A DNA stretch of 64,000 nt, taken from positions 200,727 to 264,726 of the forward strand of contig CAWGKE010000004.1 in NCBI GenBank assembly GCA_963823075.1, in the 5' to 3' direction. Below are positions 50,790-59,611 of the stretch, in pieces. The stretch comes from UBA4732 sp963823075 (GTDB lineage: Bacteria > Planctomycetota > Planctomycetia > Gemmatales > Gemmataceae). The notes under the pieces were generated by a model. The model ran no database searches, had not been told where the DNA came from, and saw only the letters and a list, made by a program, of their open reading frames with translations. The first letter of the stretch is position 1; each line of letters begins with the position of its first letter. The position numbers were made by a program, and so were the translations under genes.

Positions 50790-51277
50790 GAAGTCTCTCC
50801 TTGGTGCGGAATAGAGGGTGTGGGGTGCGGGTCAGCCGGGCGGCAGGCGATTCCAATGGATTGCAGTTTATGGCCACGCGCGCCGCCGTGCAAGCGCCTT
50901 TCCCCACGATCCCAAAAGAAAGAGCGTTGCGCGGTTCCCGGCGTGGGGCGGTTTGCGCTCCCGGTAAACTCTGCGGAAGAGAACGGAAGCGCGGGTCGCC
51001 GTCCAGATCAATCCCGTCGCCGGGCGCATTTTCTCTTCCTGCTCAAACCGCCCACGCCGAAAGCGACCTCATTACAACTTGAGGCGAAAACAAGGAATCT
51101 TCTCTCCGCGTCACGACTGCGGCGGAAAACGTCGGGCGGACGGCATTCTCGCTCCGCACGGCGCCGTTTTCCCTGGCCGCACAGCTTCCCATCGGGAATG
51201 CTTTCCCGTCCGATCGGCCGCCGTTCTCCATCGGGGAGGCGGGGCCGGCGCGGGACGAGCGGAACGAGGAATCGAAC
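50790..51277. other. 488-bp divergent intergenic region
   Basis: Lies between the divergent Gfo/Idh and small secreted protein genes. No ORF in any frame looks coding and no strong palindrome is present. It must contain both promoters; no recognisable consensus can be assigned. A GAACGAGGAATCGAAC just before ATG 51278 holds a plausible ribosome-binding site. Confidence 0.5.
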
Positions 51278-51727
51278 ATGAAGAGAATGGCGATCGCGGG
51301 GCTGCTGGCGGCGGCCCTGGCGCTGACGCCTCTGTCGCAGCAGAGGGCCGCGGCCTGGGGCTGCGACGGTCTGGGCTGCGGCGGTTGCGGCGGCGGCTTC
51401 AACTTCGGCATCGGCTTCAGCATCGGCTTCAGCTGTCAGGCCAGCTGCTCACCATGTGGCGGCTGCGCCAGCTCGCCATGCTTCTGCTTCGGCGGCGGCG
51501 GCTGCGACGGGATGGCCGCCCCTGCCTATGGCGCCAGCTGCCCGACCGGCAACTGCGGCTCCTACGCCTACGGCTACCCGGCGTATCCGGCGTACCCCAG
51601 CTACCCCGCGGCTCCAACCGCCGCGCCGGCCGCCGGCGCCGTGCAGAACGCGGCCTACACCTACCCGGCCGGTTACGGCTATGGCTACGGTTACGGTCAG
51701 GCCCCGTCCTACTGGTACGGCCGTTGA
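51278..51727 (+). CDS. Small secreted Gly/Cys/Tyr-rich protein
   Basis: 149 residues. Signal peptide MKRMAIAGLLAAALALTPLS with cleavage near QQRAAA. The mature protein is composed of glycine-cysteine clusters (GCDGLGCGGCGGGFNFGIGF, CQASCSPCGGCASSPCFCF) followed by repeated tyrosine-proline stretches (YAYGYPAYPAYPSYPAAPTA) and a Gly-Tyr repeat (GYGYGYGYGQAPSYWYGR). Such composition occurs in planctomycete surface proteins, possibly cross-linked by disulphide or dityrosine, but no family is known to me. A neighbouring gene (52027-52383) has a similar layout. A terminator is at 51801-51839. Confidence 0.65.
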   Translation: MKRMAIAGLLAAALALTPLSQQRAAAWGCDGLGCGGCGGGFNFGIGFSIGFSCQASCSPCGGCASSPCFCFGGGGCDGMAAPAYGASCPTGNCGSYAYGYPAYPAYPSYPAAPTAAPAAGAVQNAAYTYPAGYGYGYGYGQAPSYWYGR

Positions 51728-51800
51728 CCGAGGAGGGCCGGCGATGGACCCCGTTCCCGGGCGTTCGGGAGAGTGGTCCACCGCCGGCTCGTTCCGCCGG

Positions 51801-51839
51801 GCGCCCTCGGCGTTTGCGAACGCCGGGGGCGTCGTTTCT
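51801..51839 (+). terminator. Rho-independent-type terminator after the small secreted protein gene
   Basis: A 14-bp stem with few mismatches (GCGCCCTCGGCGTT paired with AACGCCGGGGGCGT), loop TGCG, then CGTTTCTTT. It lies about 75 bp past the stop of the 51278 gene on the plus strand and before the next secreted-protein gene. The rest of 51728-52026 shows no gene. Confidence 0.65.
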
Positions 51840-52026
51840 TTGCTGCCGGGGGCGGATGGGGGAGATCCGCCGATGCGGGAGGCGGGGGCGCGGGGAAACC
51901 GAACGAAGCAGCGCACTTTCGCTGGACCGCGCAGCGACTTGAGGGAATGTTATGGCGGTCCTTGCGCGCCGGGGTCCGGCGCGGGAAACACTTCCGACTC
52001 CTCCGAACCGAGAGGCCGACTCACCG

Positions 52027-52383
52027 ATGAAAAAGCTTCTTCTTGCGGCCCTCATGGCCGTGCCGCTGTTCGCCGTGTCCGCCCGTGGGCAATGCTGCGG
52101 CGGCGGCTGCTGTTTTCAACCGTTCCGCGTCAACGTGGGCGTGAGTTTCAGCGTCACCCCCTGCAATTCCGGCGCGGTGAGCCAGCTGGGGCCGTGGTAT
52201 CAATACTGGCCGATGGAGGCCCACTTCCAGACGCCGGCCCCGACGGGATATCCGTACTGGCCCGCTCCGATGACGCTGCCGCCGAACGCCGGCGTCGGCG
52301 GCCCGGCGCCGGCCAACTTTATGCCGGCGTCGTTCCAGCCGTCCGGCTACGGCGCGCCGCCGCCGTATTACTGGAGTCGGTAA
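52027..52383 (+). CDS. Small secreted Cys/Pro/Tyr-rich protein
   Basis: 118 residues. MKKLLLAALMAVPLFAVSAR is a clear signal peptide. The mature part begins GQCCGGGCCFQPFRVNVGVS, continues with LGPWYQYWPMEAHFQTPAPT and ends GYGAPPPYYWSR. Similar signal, Cys cluster and YW-rich end to the protein at 51278, so the pair probably arose by duplication or shares a role on the cell surface. No known family. ATG 52027. A palindrome follows at 52396. Confidence 0.65.
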   Translation: MKKLLLAALMAVPLFAVSARGQCCGGGCCFQPFRVNVGVSFSVTPCNSGAVSQLGPWYQYWPMEAHFQTPAPTGYPYWPAPMTLPPNAGVGGPAPANFMPASFQPSGYGAPPPYYWSR

Positions 52384-52395
52384 CGGCTCTCAATC

Positions 52396-52458
52396 GTTTA
52401 GCCGCTCCTCGAAGAGGAGCGCGTCGCCGACGCGCTCCTCTTCGAGGAGCGGCTAAAC
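52396..52458. repeat. GTTTAGCCGCTCCTCGAAGA palindrome at convergent gene ends
   Basis: About 28-bp arms (GTTTAGCCGCTCCTCGAAGA and complement), each with its own inner palindrome CGCTCCTC-GAA-GAGGAGCG. The right arm provides the TAG stop of the radical SAM gene. It shares only the TTTAGCCGC start with the other palindrome families. Confidence 0.8.
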
Positions 52459-53427
52459 CGTCACCATCGGCAGCGACCGCCGCACCGACTTCGCAGGCGC
52501 CGCCGCCCGGCAATGCTTCCCCTGCCATCCGTCGCGCCGAATCAGCTCCTCGTGAATCGCCCTCAGCAGAGCGGGTTTGTCCGCGCACCACGCCGGCGCC
52601 ACGAGATAATCCGGCGGCGCGTCGCCGCTCAGCCGATGGATCACCATTCCCGCCGGCAGCCGCTCCAGGAAATCGCACACCGTCTGGACGTATTCCTCCC
52701 GCGTGAACAGCGGCACGTCGCCGGCGTGGTACATCGCCTCCATCGGCGTGCCGCGGACGACGTGCAGGTTGTGGATCTTGACCGCCTGGACCGGCAGGCC
52801 GGCGAGCGCGTCGGCCGTGGCCATCATGTCGCCGTGCGACTCGCCCGGCAGATTGAGGATGACGTGGGCGCACACGTCCAGCCCGCGGCCCTGGCAACGG
52901 TGAACTGCGTCGAGGAACGCATCGTAATGGTGTCCGCGGTTCATCCAGTCGAGCGATCGGTCATGGATGCTTTGCAGGCCCAATTCCAGGCAGACGTAGC
53001 GGCCGCGGGCGTATTCCTGCAACAGGTCCAGCACCGGGTCCGGCACGGAGTCGGGCCGCGTGCCGACGGCGAGACCGACCATTTGCGGGTGATCCAGCGC
53101 CTCGTCGTAGAGGCGGCGCAGCCGCTCGACGGGAGCGTGCGTGTTGGTGGCCGCCTGGAAATAGGCGAGGAAACGATCGACGCCGTAGCGCCGGCCGAGC
53201 AGCTCGACGCCGCGTTCCACCTGGGCGCGAACGGACGCGCGCGGCAGCCGGCGGTTGGGGCTGAAGCTGCGGTTGTCGCAGTAGACGCAGCCGCCGGTCG
53301 TCACCGTGCCGTCCACATTGGGGCAGGTGAAGCCGGCGTCGATGGTGACGCGCTGGACGCGGCCGCCGAACCGCTCGCGCAGGAAGCGGCTGAAGGCGTA
53401 GTACCGCCGGTTGGGGTCGGACGGCAT
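52453..53427 (-). CDS. TIGR01212 family radical SAM protein (YhcC-like)
   Basis: 324 residues. SDPNRRYYAFSRFLRERFGG and RVQRVTIDAGFTCPNVDGTV followed by TTGGCVYCDN give the C-x9-C-x2-C radical SAM arrangement specific to TIGR01212/YhcC. Other family marks are YFQAATNTHAPVERLRRLYD, GLAVGTRPDSVPDPVLDLLQ, VCLELGLQSIHDRSLDWMNR and VIHRLSGDAPPDYLVAPAWC. The reaction is unresolved, with a role in tRNA or cofactor modification suspected from general family knowledge. The ATG at 53425-53427 is preferred to one 21 codons upstream because the conserved region starts there. The end RSLPMVTV is followed by the stop in the palindrome. Confidence 0.92.
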   Translation of the reverse strand: MPSDPNRRYYAFSRFLRERFGGRVQRVTIDAGFTCPNVDGTVTTGGCVYCDNRSFSPNRRLPRASVRAQVERGVELLGRRYGVDRFLAYFQAATNTHAPVERLRRLYDEALDHPQMVGLAVGTRPDSVPDPVLDLLQEYARGRYVCLELGLQSIHDRSLDWMNRGHHYDAFLDAVHRCQGRGLDVCAHVILNLPGESHGDMMATADALAGLPVQAVKIHNLHVVRGTPMEAMYHAGDVPLFTREEYVQTVCDFLERLPAGMVIHRLSGDAPPDYLVAPAWCADKPALLRAIHEELIRRDGWQGKHCRAAAPAKSVRRSLPMVTV

Positions 53428-53574
53428 GGAGTTTCTCCCACGGGCGCCGAAACGAATTGTTATTCTGAGGCGTTTTTTCCCTTCACGCAAGCCGCACGCG
53501 ATTTATAATGCAGGAGGTCGGCGGTTTCTCACAAATCCTCACCGCCTTCACGCAGTCATGTCGGGAGAAGAGCC

Positions 53575-54033
53575 ATGAATCGGAAGGTCAACGGAGAACT
53601 GGTTCCCACAGGCGGCGGCGACACTGTACCGCTGATCCGCGAAGTGATGACGGTCGGCCGCCGCGAGTCGAGCGACATTCCGCTGCGTTTTCCGGACATC
53701 TCCGGCGTCCACTGCCAACTCTACTTCCGCAACGGCTACTGGTACGTGCGCGACCTGAACAGCACCAACGGCGTCAAGGTCAACGGCACGCGCGTGCAGG
53801 AGAAGGTGCTGCACCCCCGCGACGAGTTGAGCATCGGCAGAAAGCGCAAGTACGTCATCGAGTATGAAATGCCGACCGGCCAGAGCATGATGGAAGAGGA
53901 AGACGAAGACGTCATGGGGCAATCGCTCATGGAAAAGGCGGGCCTGGAAAAGCCGCCTTCGGCCAAGAAGGGCCGCCGGCCCGGCGCCAGCCGCGACGCC
54001 GCCGACTTCCTGCTGGCCGACGACGACGATTAG
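53575..54033 (+). CDS. FHA domain protein
   Basis: 152 residues. A forkhead-associated domain at ~10-100: DTVPLIREVMTVGRRESSDI (the GR and the loop that binds phosphothreonine), LRFPDISGVHCQLYFRNGYW (S-G-x-H), YVRDLNSTNGVKVNGTRVQE (N-S-T-N-G). The C-terminal 50 residues are acidic then basic and low-complexity (MEEEDEDVMGQSLM, KKGRRPGASRDAADFLLADD DD), probably flexible. It binds phosphothreonine peptides and so likely belongs to a Ser/Thr kinase pathway; no kinase is in the window. ATG at 53575. Confidence 0.88.
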   Translation: MNRKVNGELVPTGGGDTVPLIREVMTVGRRESSDIPLRFPDISGVHCQLYFRNGYWYVRDLNSTNGVKVNGTRVQEKVLHPRDELSIGRKRKYVIEYEMPTGQSMMEEEDEDVMGQSLMEKAGLEKPPSAKKGRRPGASRDAADFLLADDDD

Positions 54034-54043
54034 TAATGGCCAT

Positions 54044-54110
54044 GTCAGAGCCGCGACCGTGAGGGAGTGGGTTGGGCGCAGCACCGCTCGCTCACGGTCG
54101 CGGCTCTGAC
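54044..54110. repeat. GTCAGAGCCGCGACCGTGAG palindrome between convergent genes
   Basis: About 24-bp arms around a ~19-bp centre. It lies between the convergent FHA and treY genes; the last residues of TreY (RSEPRP) and its TGA stop are encoded inside the right arm. Confidence 0.75.
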
Positions 54111-57100
54111 CGCTCCCCCATCAGCAGCGCCACCGGGAAGTCGCCCAGCACCTCCGCCAGCGGAAACAGGCCCTCCGACGCGGCCAGCGTTTCGCCGGTA
54201 AAGACGTTCCGCCAGCGACGAACGCCTTCCGTTTCCGGCAGGCGTACCGCGGTATCCTCCCACACCCGGCCCGTAGGGACGCTCCCCGCCTCCAGCGGCA
54301 GGCGGGTCAAGAACTGCGGCACGACCGTCGCCGCCCACCGGCCGTCCTTGCCGCGGGCAAAGCCGAACACATGTTCTTTCCGCGATCCCTCCGTCTCCAG
54401 CGGGAGGTACGCCCCATCCGCGAACAGTCCCGGGTTCTCGCGCCGGCATTGCAAGGCCAGGTGCGTGACGTAGAGCTTGACGCGCCCATCTTCCTTCGCC
54501 GCGACCAGCTCTCGCGCCAGTTCCCGCCGGTCGCCCCCCAGCGCGCTTTTCAGCGCCGCCAACATTTCGCGGCGCAGTCCGTAGTCCACCGGCCGGCGGT
54601 TGTCCGGATCGACCAGGCTGAAGTCCCACAGTTCCGTGCCCTGGTAAGTGTCGGGGACGCCGGGCGCCGCGATCCGCAGCAGCGTCTGCGCCAGGCTGTT
54701 GAACAGACCGTAATGGCTCATGCGACTCTGAAACTCGCGGAAGTCGTCGAGGAACGGACGGCTGCGGCCCACGTCCAGCAGGCGGGCGACGAATTCCTGG
54801 ACCGCGTCGTCGTAGGCCTTGTCGGGGTTGATCCAGCTGGTGTGGACCTTGGCCTCGTGGACGGCCTTGAGCATGTAGGCCTGGACGCGGCGCACGAAAT
54901 CCGTGTAAACCTCCGCCGAGTACGGCCCCAGCGGCCAGGCGCCGAGCAGCGTCTGATACAGCAGGTACTGCTCGTTGGCGTCGGGCGCCAGTTCGTCCTC
55001 GGCCTGAACGCGCTGCGGTTCATTCCATAACCGCCAGCGGCTCAGGTGCGCCTTCCATTCGTCGGGGACCTCGGACAGCACGTTGAGCCGGGCGCGCACG
55101 TCCTCGCCGCGTTTGGTGTCGTGCGTGGACAGCGGCGACAACGACCACGGCCACGACGCCTGCCGGTCGTGCAGGAACCGATGGACCTCGGCCGGCGGCA
55201 GGCCGAAACGGCCGGGGTCGCCGCCGACCTCGTTCAGCGACGCCAGCCGGTTGTAAACGTAGAACGCCGTGTCCTCGATCCCCTTGGCCGTCACCGGCGC
55301 CGTCACCTGCTGGAACTTGCCCACGAACCGCCGCTGCTCCGCGCGATCCGCCTCGGTCGCCGTCTCCGGGTAATGCAGCAGAAGCATGTCGCGCACGAAG
55401 GTGAAAAGCGCCGCGGTGATCGCCGGGTTGCGCCGCCTGGCCCGGTTGACGGCCGCCGTGACGTAACGGCGGTCGCGCTCCGAGACGCCCCTTTCCGAGA
55501 TGTACGACCGATAAACGGGGAATGCCGCGATGACCTCCCGCAGCGCATGGCGCAGGCTGTGGAAGGTGAAGTCGCGCGACCAGCGATTCTTCTGCGCCAG
55601 CCGGTCGAGCTGGAACGACAGCATTTGCAGCTCGCTCGACAACGACACCTGGAGCGTCAGCGTCTTTTTCTGCAAGGCCGTCACCGAGAACAGGGGATCG
55701 ACCTCGCCCCAGTCGAGATACAGGGCCGCGAACGGCTTCGCGTTCTCGGGGTCCACGAACAGGTCGTTGACCGTGTTGAGGAACTCGTAGCCGCTGGTCC
55801 CGTGGACCGGCCAGTCCTCCGGCAGCGGCTCGGCCGTCCCGAGGATCTTCTCCACCACGACGTACAGCGGCCGCCACAACGGACTTTCCGGATCGACTTT
55901 TTCCAGTCGCGCCAGGATGCGGTCGCGCACCTCCTCCCACGGAGCGCCTTGCGCCTCCGGACGGGAATCGTACACCCTTTTCGCCAGCTCCAGGGCGCCG
56001 CGCCGCTGTAGCCGTTCGAGGTATTGCTTCGGGTCGAACAGGCCGTCGGGGTGGTCGATGCGCAGGCCGTCGATCTTGCCCTCGCGCAGCAGGCGGAAAA
56101 TGAGTTCATGCGTCGCCTCGAAGACCTCCGGCCGCTCCATGCTCAGGGCGGCCAACTCGTTGATGTCGAAGAAGCGGCGGTAATTGATCTCGTCGGAAGC
56201 GACGCGCCAGAATGACAGCCGATAGGCCTGGGCGTCCAGCAGCTTGTCGAGCAGGTCGAAGCTCGCCGGCTCGCCCGGCTTGCCGTTGAAGAGCGCGACG
56301 TTCTGCTGGATGAACGCGAGGACCGGCTCGCTCTCGCCGCTGAGCGCGGCCAGGCGGCGCTTGACGACGTCCTTCTCGCGCTGCCGCTCGGCGATCCTTT
56401 CCGGCGCCGTTTCCGTGCGGCCGGGCAGGTGGCCCACGGCGCTGAGAATGCTGAGGTACTCGGTCAGGGCTGGCGCGGTTTCGCCCAGTTCCGCCTTCAG
56501 CTCGTCGAGCCGGCGGTCGAGGATCAGCGCGTAAGTGCATGGGGAAACGGGGAAAATATTGTCGAAATAGCGGATCGCAAATGCGCCGGCCATGAACTCC
56601 AAACGCAGCTGCCCGGCCTCCAGCGCCTTGCCATAGGGGTCGCCAAGGATCGGCACGAGGAGCCGGTTGTGCAGCTCCGGCCGCGGCGACGACTGCCAGG
56701 CGATGTCGAAATAGGCGGCGTAGGCCGACGCGGGGCCGTTCTCCAGCACGTCGTTCCACCAGGGATTCTCATTGCCAAGGACGCCCATATGGTTGGGCAC
56801 GGTGTCGATTACCTGACCCAGGCCGTGTTCGCGCAGGGCCGCGACCAGCGCCTCGTAATCCGCGTCCGTGCCGACCTCGGGATTGAGACGCTGGTGGTTG
56901 GTGATGTCGTAGCCGTGCATGCTGCCGGGCCGCGCTTGCAGGTACGGCGAGGCATACAGGTGCGTGACGCCCAGGTCGTGGAGGTAGGGGACGATGGCCG
57001 TCGCATCGCGGAACGTGAAGCCCTTGTGGAACTGTACGCGGTAGGTCGCCTCGGGCAGTCGCCGGACGCGGACCTCCTCCGCGACCTCCGCCAGCAGCCG

Positions 57101-57133
57101 TTCGCCCCCGTCGGTGAGGAGGTCGGTCGTCAT
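54092..57133 (-). CDS. treY: Malto-oligosyltrehalose synthase
   Basis: 1013 residues. GH13 family, TreY subtype: ATYRVQFHKGFTFRDATAIV, HLYASPYLQARPGSMHGYDI, VIDTVPNHMGVLGNENPWWN (region I), KIDGLRIDHPDGLFDPKQYL (nucleophile Asp), YVVVEKILGTAEPLPEDWPV (acid Glu, then HGTSGYEFLN), and LSPLSTHDTKRGEDVRARLN (transition-state Asp). It isomerises the reducing-end alpha-1,4 bond of malto-oligosaccharides to the alpha,alpha-1,1 bond, the first step toward trehalose. The last six residues (RSEPRP) come from the downstream palindrome. ATG at 57131-57133 is the family start; a longer frame is low-complexity. It lies 32 bp after glgX. Confidence 0.95.
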   Translation of the reverse strand: MTTDLLTDGGERLLAEVAEEVRVRRLPEATYRVQFHKGFTFRDATAIVPYLHDLGVTHLYASPYLQARPGSMHGYDITNHQRLNPEVGTDADYEALVAALREHGLGQVIDTVPNHMGVLGNENPWWNDVLENGPASAYAAYFDIAWQSSPRPELHNRLLVPILGDPYGKALEAGQLRLEFMAGAFAIRYFDNIFPVSPCTYALILDRRLDELKAELGETAPALTEYLSILSAVGHLPGRTETAPERIAERQREKDVVKRRLAALSGESEPVLAFIQQNVALFNGKPGEPASFDLLDKLLDAQAYRLSFWRVASDEINYRRFFDINELAALSMERPEVFEATHELIFRLLREGKIDGLRIDHPDGLFDPKQYLERLQRRGALELAKRVYDSRPEAQGAPWEEVRDRILARLEKVDPESPLWRPLYVVVEKILGTAEPLPEDWPVHGTSGYEFLNTVNDLFVDPENAKPFAALYLDWGEVDPLFSVTALQKKTLTLQVSLSSELQMLSFQLDRLAQKNRWSRDFTFHSLRHALREVIAAFPVYRSYISERGVSERDRRYVTAAVNRARRRNPAITAALFTFVRDMLLLHYPETATEADRAEQRRFVGKFQQVTAPVTAKGIEDTAFYVYNRLASLNEVGGDPGRFGLPPAEVHRFLHDRQASWPWSLSPLSTHDTKRGEDVRARLNVLSEVPDEWKAHLSRWRLWNEPQRVQAEDELAPDANEQYLLYQTLLGAWPLGPYSAEVYTDFVRRVQAYMLKAVHEAKVHTSWINPDKAYDDAVQEFVARLLDVGRSRPFLDDFREFQSRMSHYGLFNSLAQTLLRIAAPGVPDTYQGTELWDFSLVDPDNRRPVDYGLRREMLAALKSALGGDRRELARELVAAKEDGRVKLYVTHLALQCRRENPGLFADGAYLPLETEGSRKEHVFGFARGKDGRWAATVVPQFLTRLPLEAGSVPTGRVWEDTAVRLPETEGVRRWRNVFTGETLAASEGLFPLAEVLGDFPVALLMGERSEPRP

Positions 57134-57165
57134 GGGGCTTGCGTCCGTGGGTTGTTCTTCGAGCC

Positions 57166-59387
57166 TCACGACACCGTCAACAGTCCGGGCGCCGCCGTCG
57201 CCTGCGGCAACCGCTCCTTCGCCTTGAGCAGCGTCTCCACCTGCTTTTCCGGCATCGCCGCCTCCTGCGGCAGGTGCGTCCGCAGTACCGCCAGCGAACG
57301 TTCCTTGAGCTGATACGGCTGTCCGCCGGGCCACTGCTCAGCCGACTCCGCCGGGTCGGCCGTGTCCAGCAAACGCTCCCAGTGCTGCTCCTCCTTCGTC
57401 AGGGGCAACAGGAATGGCAACGGCTCGTGGTGCGCGTTCAGCAGCAGCAGCAGCGTGTCGCCCACGATCGGTTCGCCGCGCACGTCCACGTCGCCGATCA
57501 GATCGCCGGCCAGCCGCACGCCGAGGCACTTCACGAAGCCCGCGTTCCACGCCTCGTCGGACATCTCCGCGCCGTTCGGCTCGAGGAACGAAATGTCTTT
57601 GATGTCGGAGCCGCGGAGCTTGCGCCCTGGAAGAACTTCCGCCGCTGGAACACGGGCTGCTCCTGCCAGATCCGCGCCGCCTTCCGCACGAAGTCGAGGA
57701 AGCCCTTCTGCTCCTCGTTGAGTTCCCAGTTCAGCCAGGTGATCTCGTTGTCCTGGCAGTAGGCGTTATTGTTGCCCTTCTGCGTGTGACCCAGCTCGTC
57801 GCCTCCGCAAATCATCGGCGCCCCTTGAGACAGGAAAAGTGTGGCGATAAGATTGCGCTTTTGCCGCTCCCGCAAGGCTTGGATGTTCGGGTCGTCGGTC
57901 GGCCCCTCGGCGCCGCAGTTCCAGCTGTTGTTGTCGTTGGCGCCGTCCTTGTTGCCCTCGCCGTTGGCCTCGTTGTGCTTGTCGCTGTAGCTGACGAGGT
58001 CCTGAAGCGTGAAGCCGTCATGGCAGGTGATGAAGTTGATGCTGGCGTAGGGCGCCCGGCCGGTCAGCTGATACAGGTCGCTGCTGCCGGAAAGGCGCGA
58101 GGCGAACTCGCCGGCCGTGCCGCCGTCGCCCTTCCAGAAGCGGCGCACCGAATCGCGGTACTTGCCGTTCCATTCGGTCCACAGCACCGGGAAGTTGCCG
58201 ACCTGATAGCCGCCCTCGCCGACGTCCCACGGCTCGGCGATCAGCTTGACCCGAGACAAAACGGGATCCTGATGGATGATGTCGAAGAAGGCGCCGAGCT
58301 TGTTGATGGCGAACAGCTCGCGCGCCAGCGTCGAGGCCAGGTCGAAGCGGAAGCCGTCCACGTGCATTTCCAGCACCCAGTGGCGCAGGCTGTCCATGAT
58401 GAGCTGCAAGACGCGAGGGTGGATCATGTTGAGCGTGTTGCCGCAGCCGGTGAAGTCCATGTAGTAGCGTTTGTCCTGCGGCGACAGGCGGTAATAGGAG
58501 GCGTTGTCGATGCCGCGCATTGACAGCGTCGGCCCCATCTGGTTGCCCTCGGCGGTGTGGTTGTACACCACGTCGAGGATGACTTCCAGCCCAGCGGCGT
58601 GCAGGGCGCGGACCATCATCTTGAACTGATGCACCGATTCGCGGGCCGTGCCGCCGGCGGCGTAGCGCAGGTCGGGGGCCAGGAACGCCAGCGTGTTGTA
58701 GCCCCAGTAGTTGCACAGGCCCTTCTCGACGAGGTGCCGTTCATCGACGTGATGATGCACCGGCATCAGCTCGACGGCCGTGACGCCGAGAGATTTCAGA
58801 TGTTCGATGGCGGTTTCTGAGCCGACGCCGGCGTAGGTCCCCTGAAACTTCTCCGGGACGCCGGGCATCCGCTTGGTGAACCCCTTGACATGCAGCTCGT
58901 AGATGAGCGTCTGGTGCCACGGCGTGCGCGGCGGCCGGTCGTCGCCCCAGGTGAAGGCCGAATCGACGACGGCGCCCAGCGGGGCGAAGGCGGCGTCGTC
59001 GCGGTCGTCGGCCGTCAGGTCGGCGTTGGGGTCGCCGATTTTATAGCCGAAAAGGGAATCGTCCCAGCGCAGGTCGCGGCCGATGGCCTTGGCGTAGGGA
59101 TCGAGCAGCACCTTCTTCGGGTTGAAGCGGTGGCCGCTGGCCGGGTCGTACGGGCCGTAAACGCGGTAGCCGTACAGCTGGTCGGGCTGCACGTCGGGCA
59201 GGTAACAGTGCCAAACGAGATCGGTATGCTCCTGCATCGGTATGCGCTGCGCTTCCTTGTCCGCCTCCGCGGAATCGAAGAGACATAGCTCCACCTTCGT
59301 GGCGTGTTCGGAGAAGAGGGCGAAATTGACGCCCGCCCCGTCCCAGGTCGCTCCCAGCGGATACGATCGGCCCGGCCAGACGCGCAT
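57166..59387 (-). CDS. glgX: Glycogen debranching enzyme GlgX/TreX, frameshifted
   Basis: About 740 residues after correcting one missing base near 57628 (QRRKFFQG/RKLRGSDI). N-terminal CBM48: MRVWPGRSYPLGATWDGAGV. Catalytic GH13_11 regions: VILDVVYNHTAEGNQMGPTL, HVDGFRFDLASTLARELFAI (nucleophile), VKLIAEPWDVGEGGYQVGNF (acid), and INFITCHDGFTLQDLVSYSD (third acid). The second frame contains the C-terminal domain to the end at 57166 (HHEPLPFLLPLTKEEQHWER). It removes alpha-1,6 branches and provides linear malto-oligosaccharides for TreY. Both frames are well conserved across the shift. Order glgX-treY on one strand is the usual operon. ATG at 59385-59387. Confidence 0.92.
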
Positions 59388-59611
59388 AGGGTGTCCTCTC
59401 AGAGTGAAACATCGGAATGACGCTGTGCCTTTGCACGCAACTATCATACCGCTGTCAAGGGGTTGTCTTCAACCAGGCCCGCAGCCGTTCGACCGAGTAG
59501 ACCTGAGCGGACGGACGCTCCGCCATGATGCACCTCGACGTTCTCCGGACGCCGGGGGAACGCCGAGTGTACCATCCGTAGAGGCGTCTGGGCAGGCGAA
59601 GTGGAGGGTAG

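Noticed and set aside
59444..59611. Small ORFs upstream of glgX
   Set aside because: Frames of 24-87 residues here have no ribosome-binding site or recognisable pattern and partly overlap IS ends.
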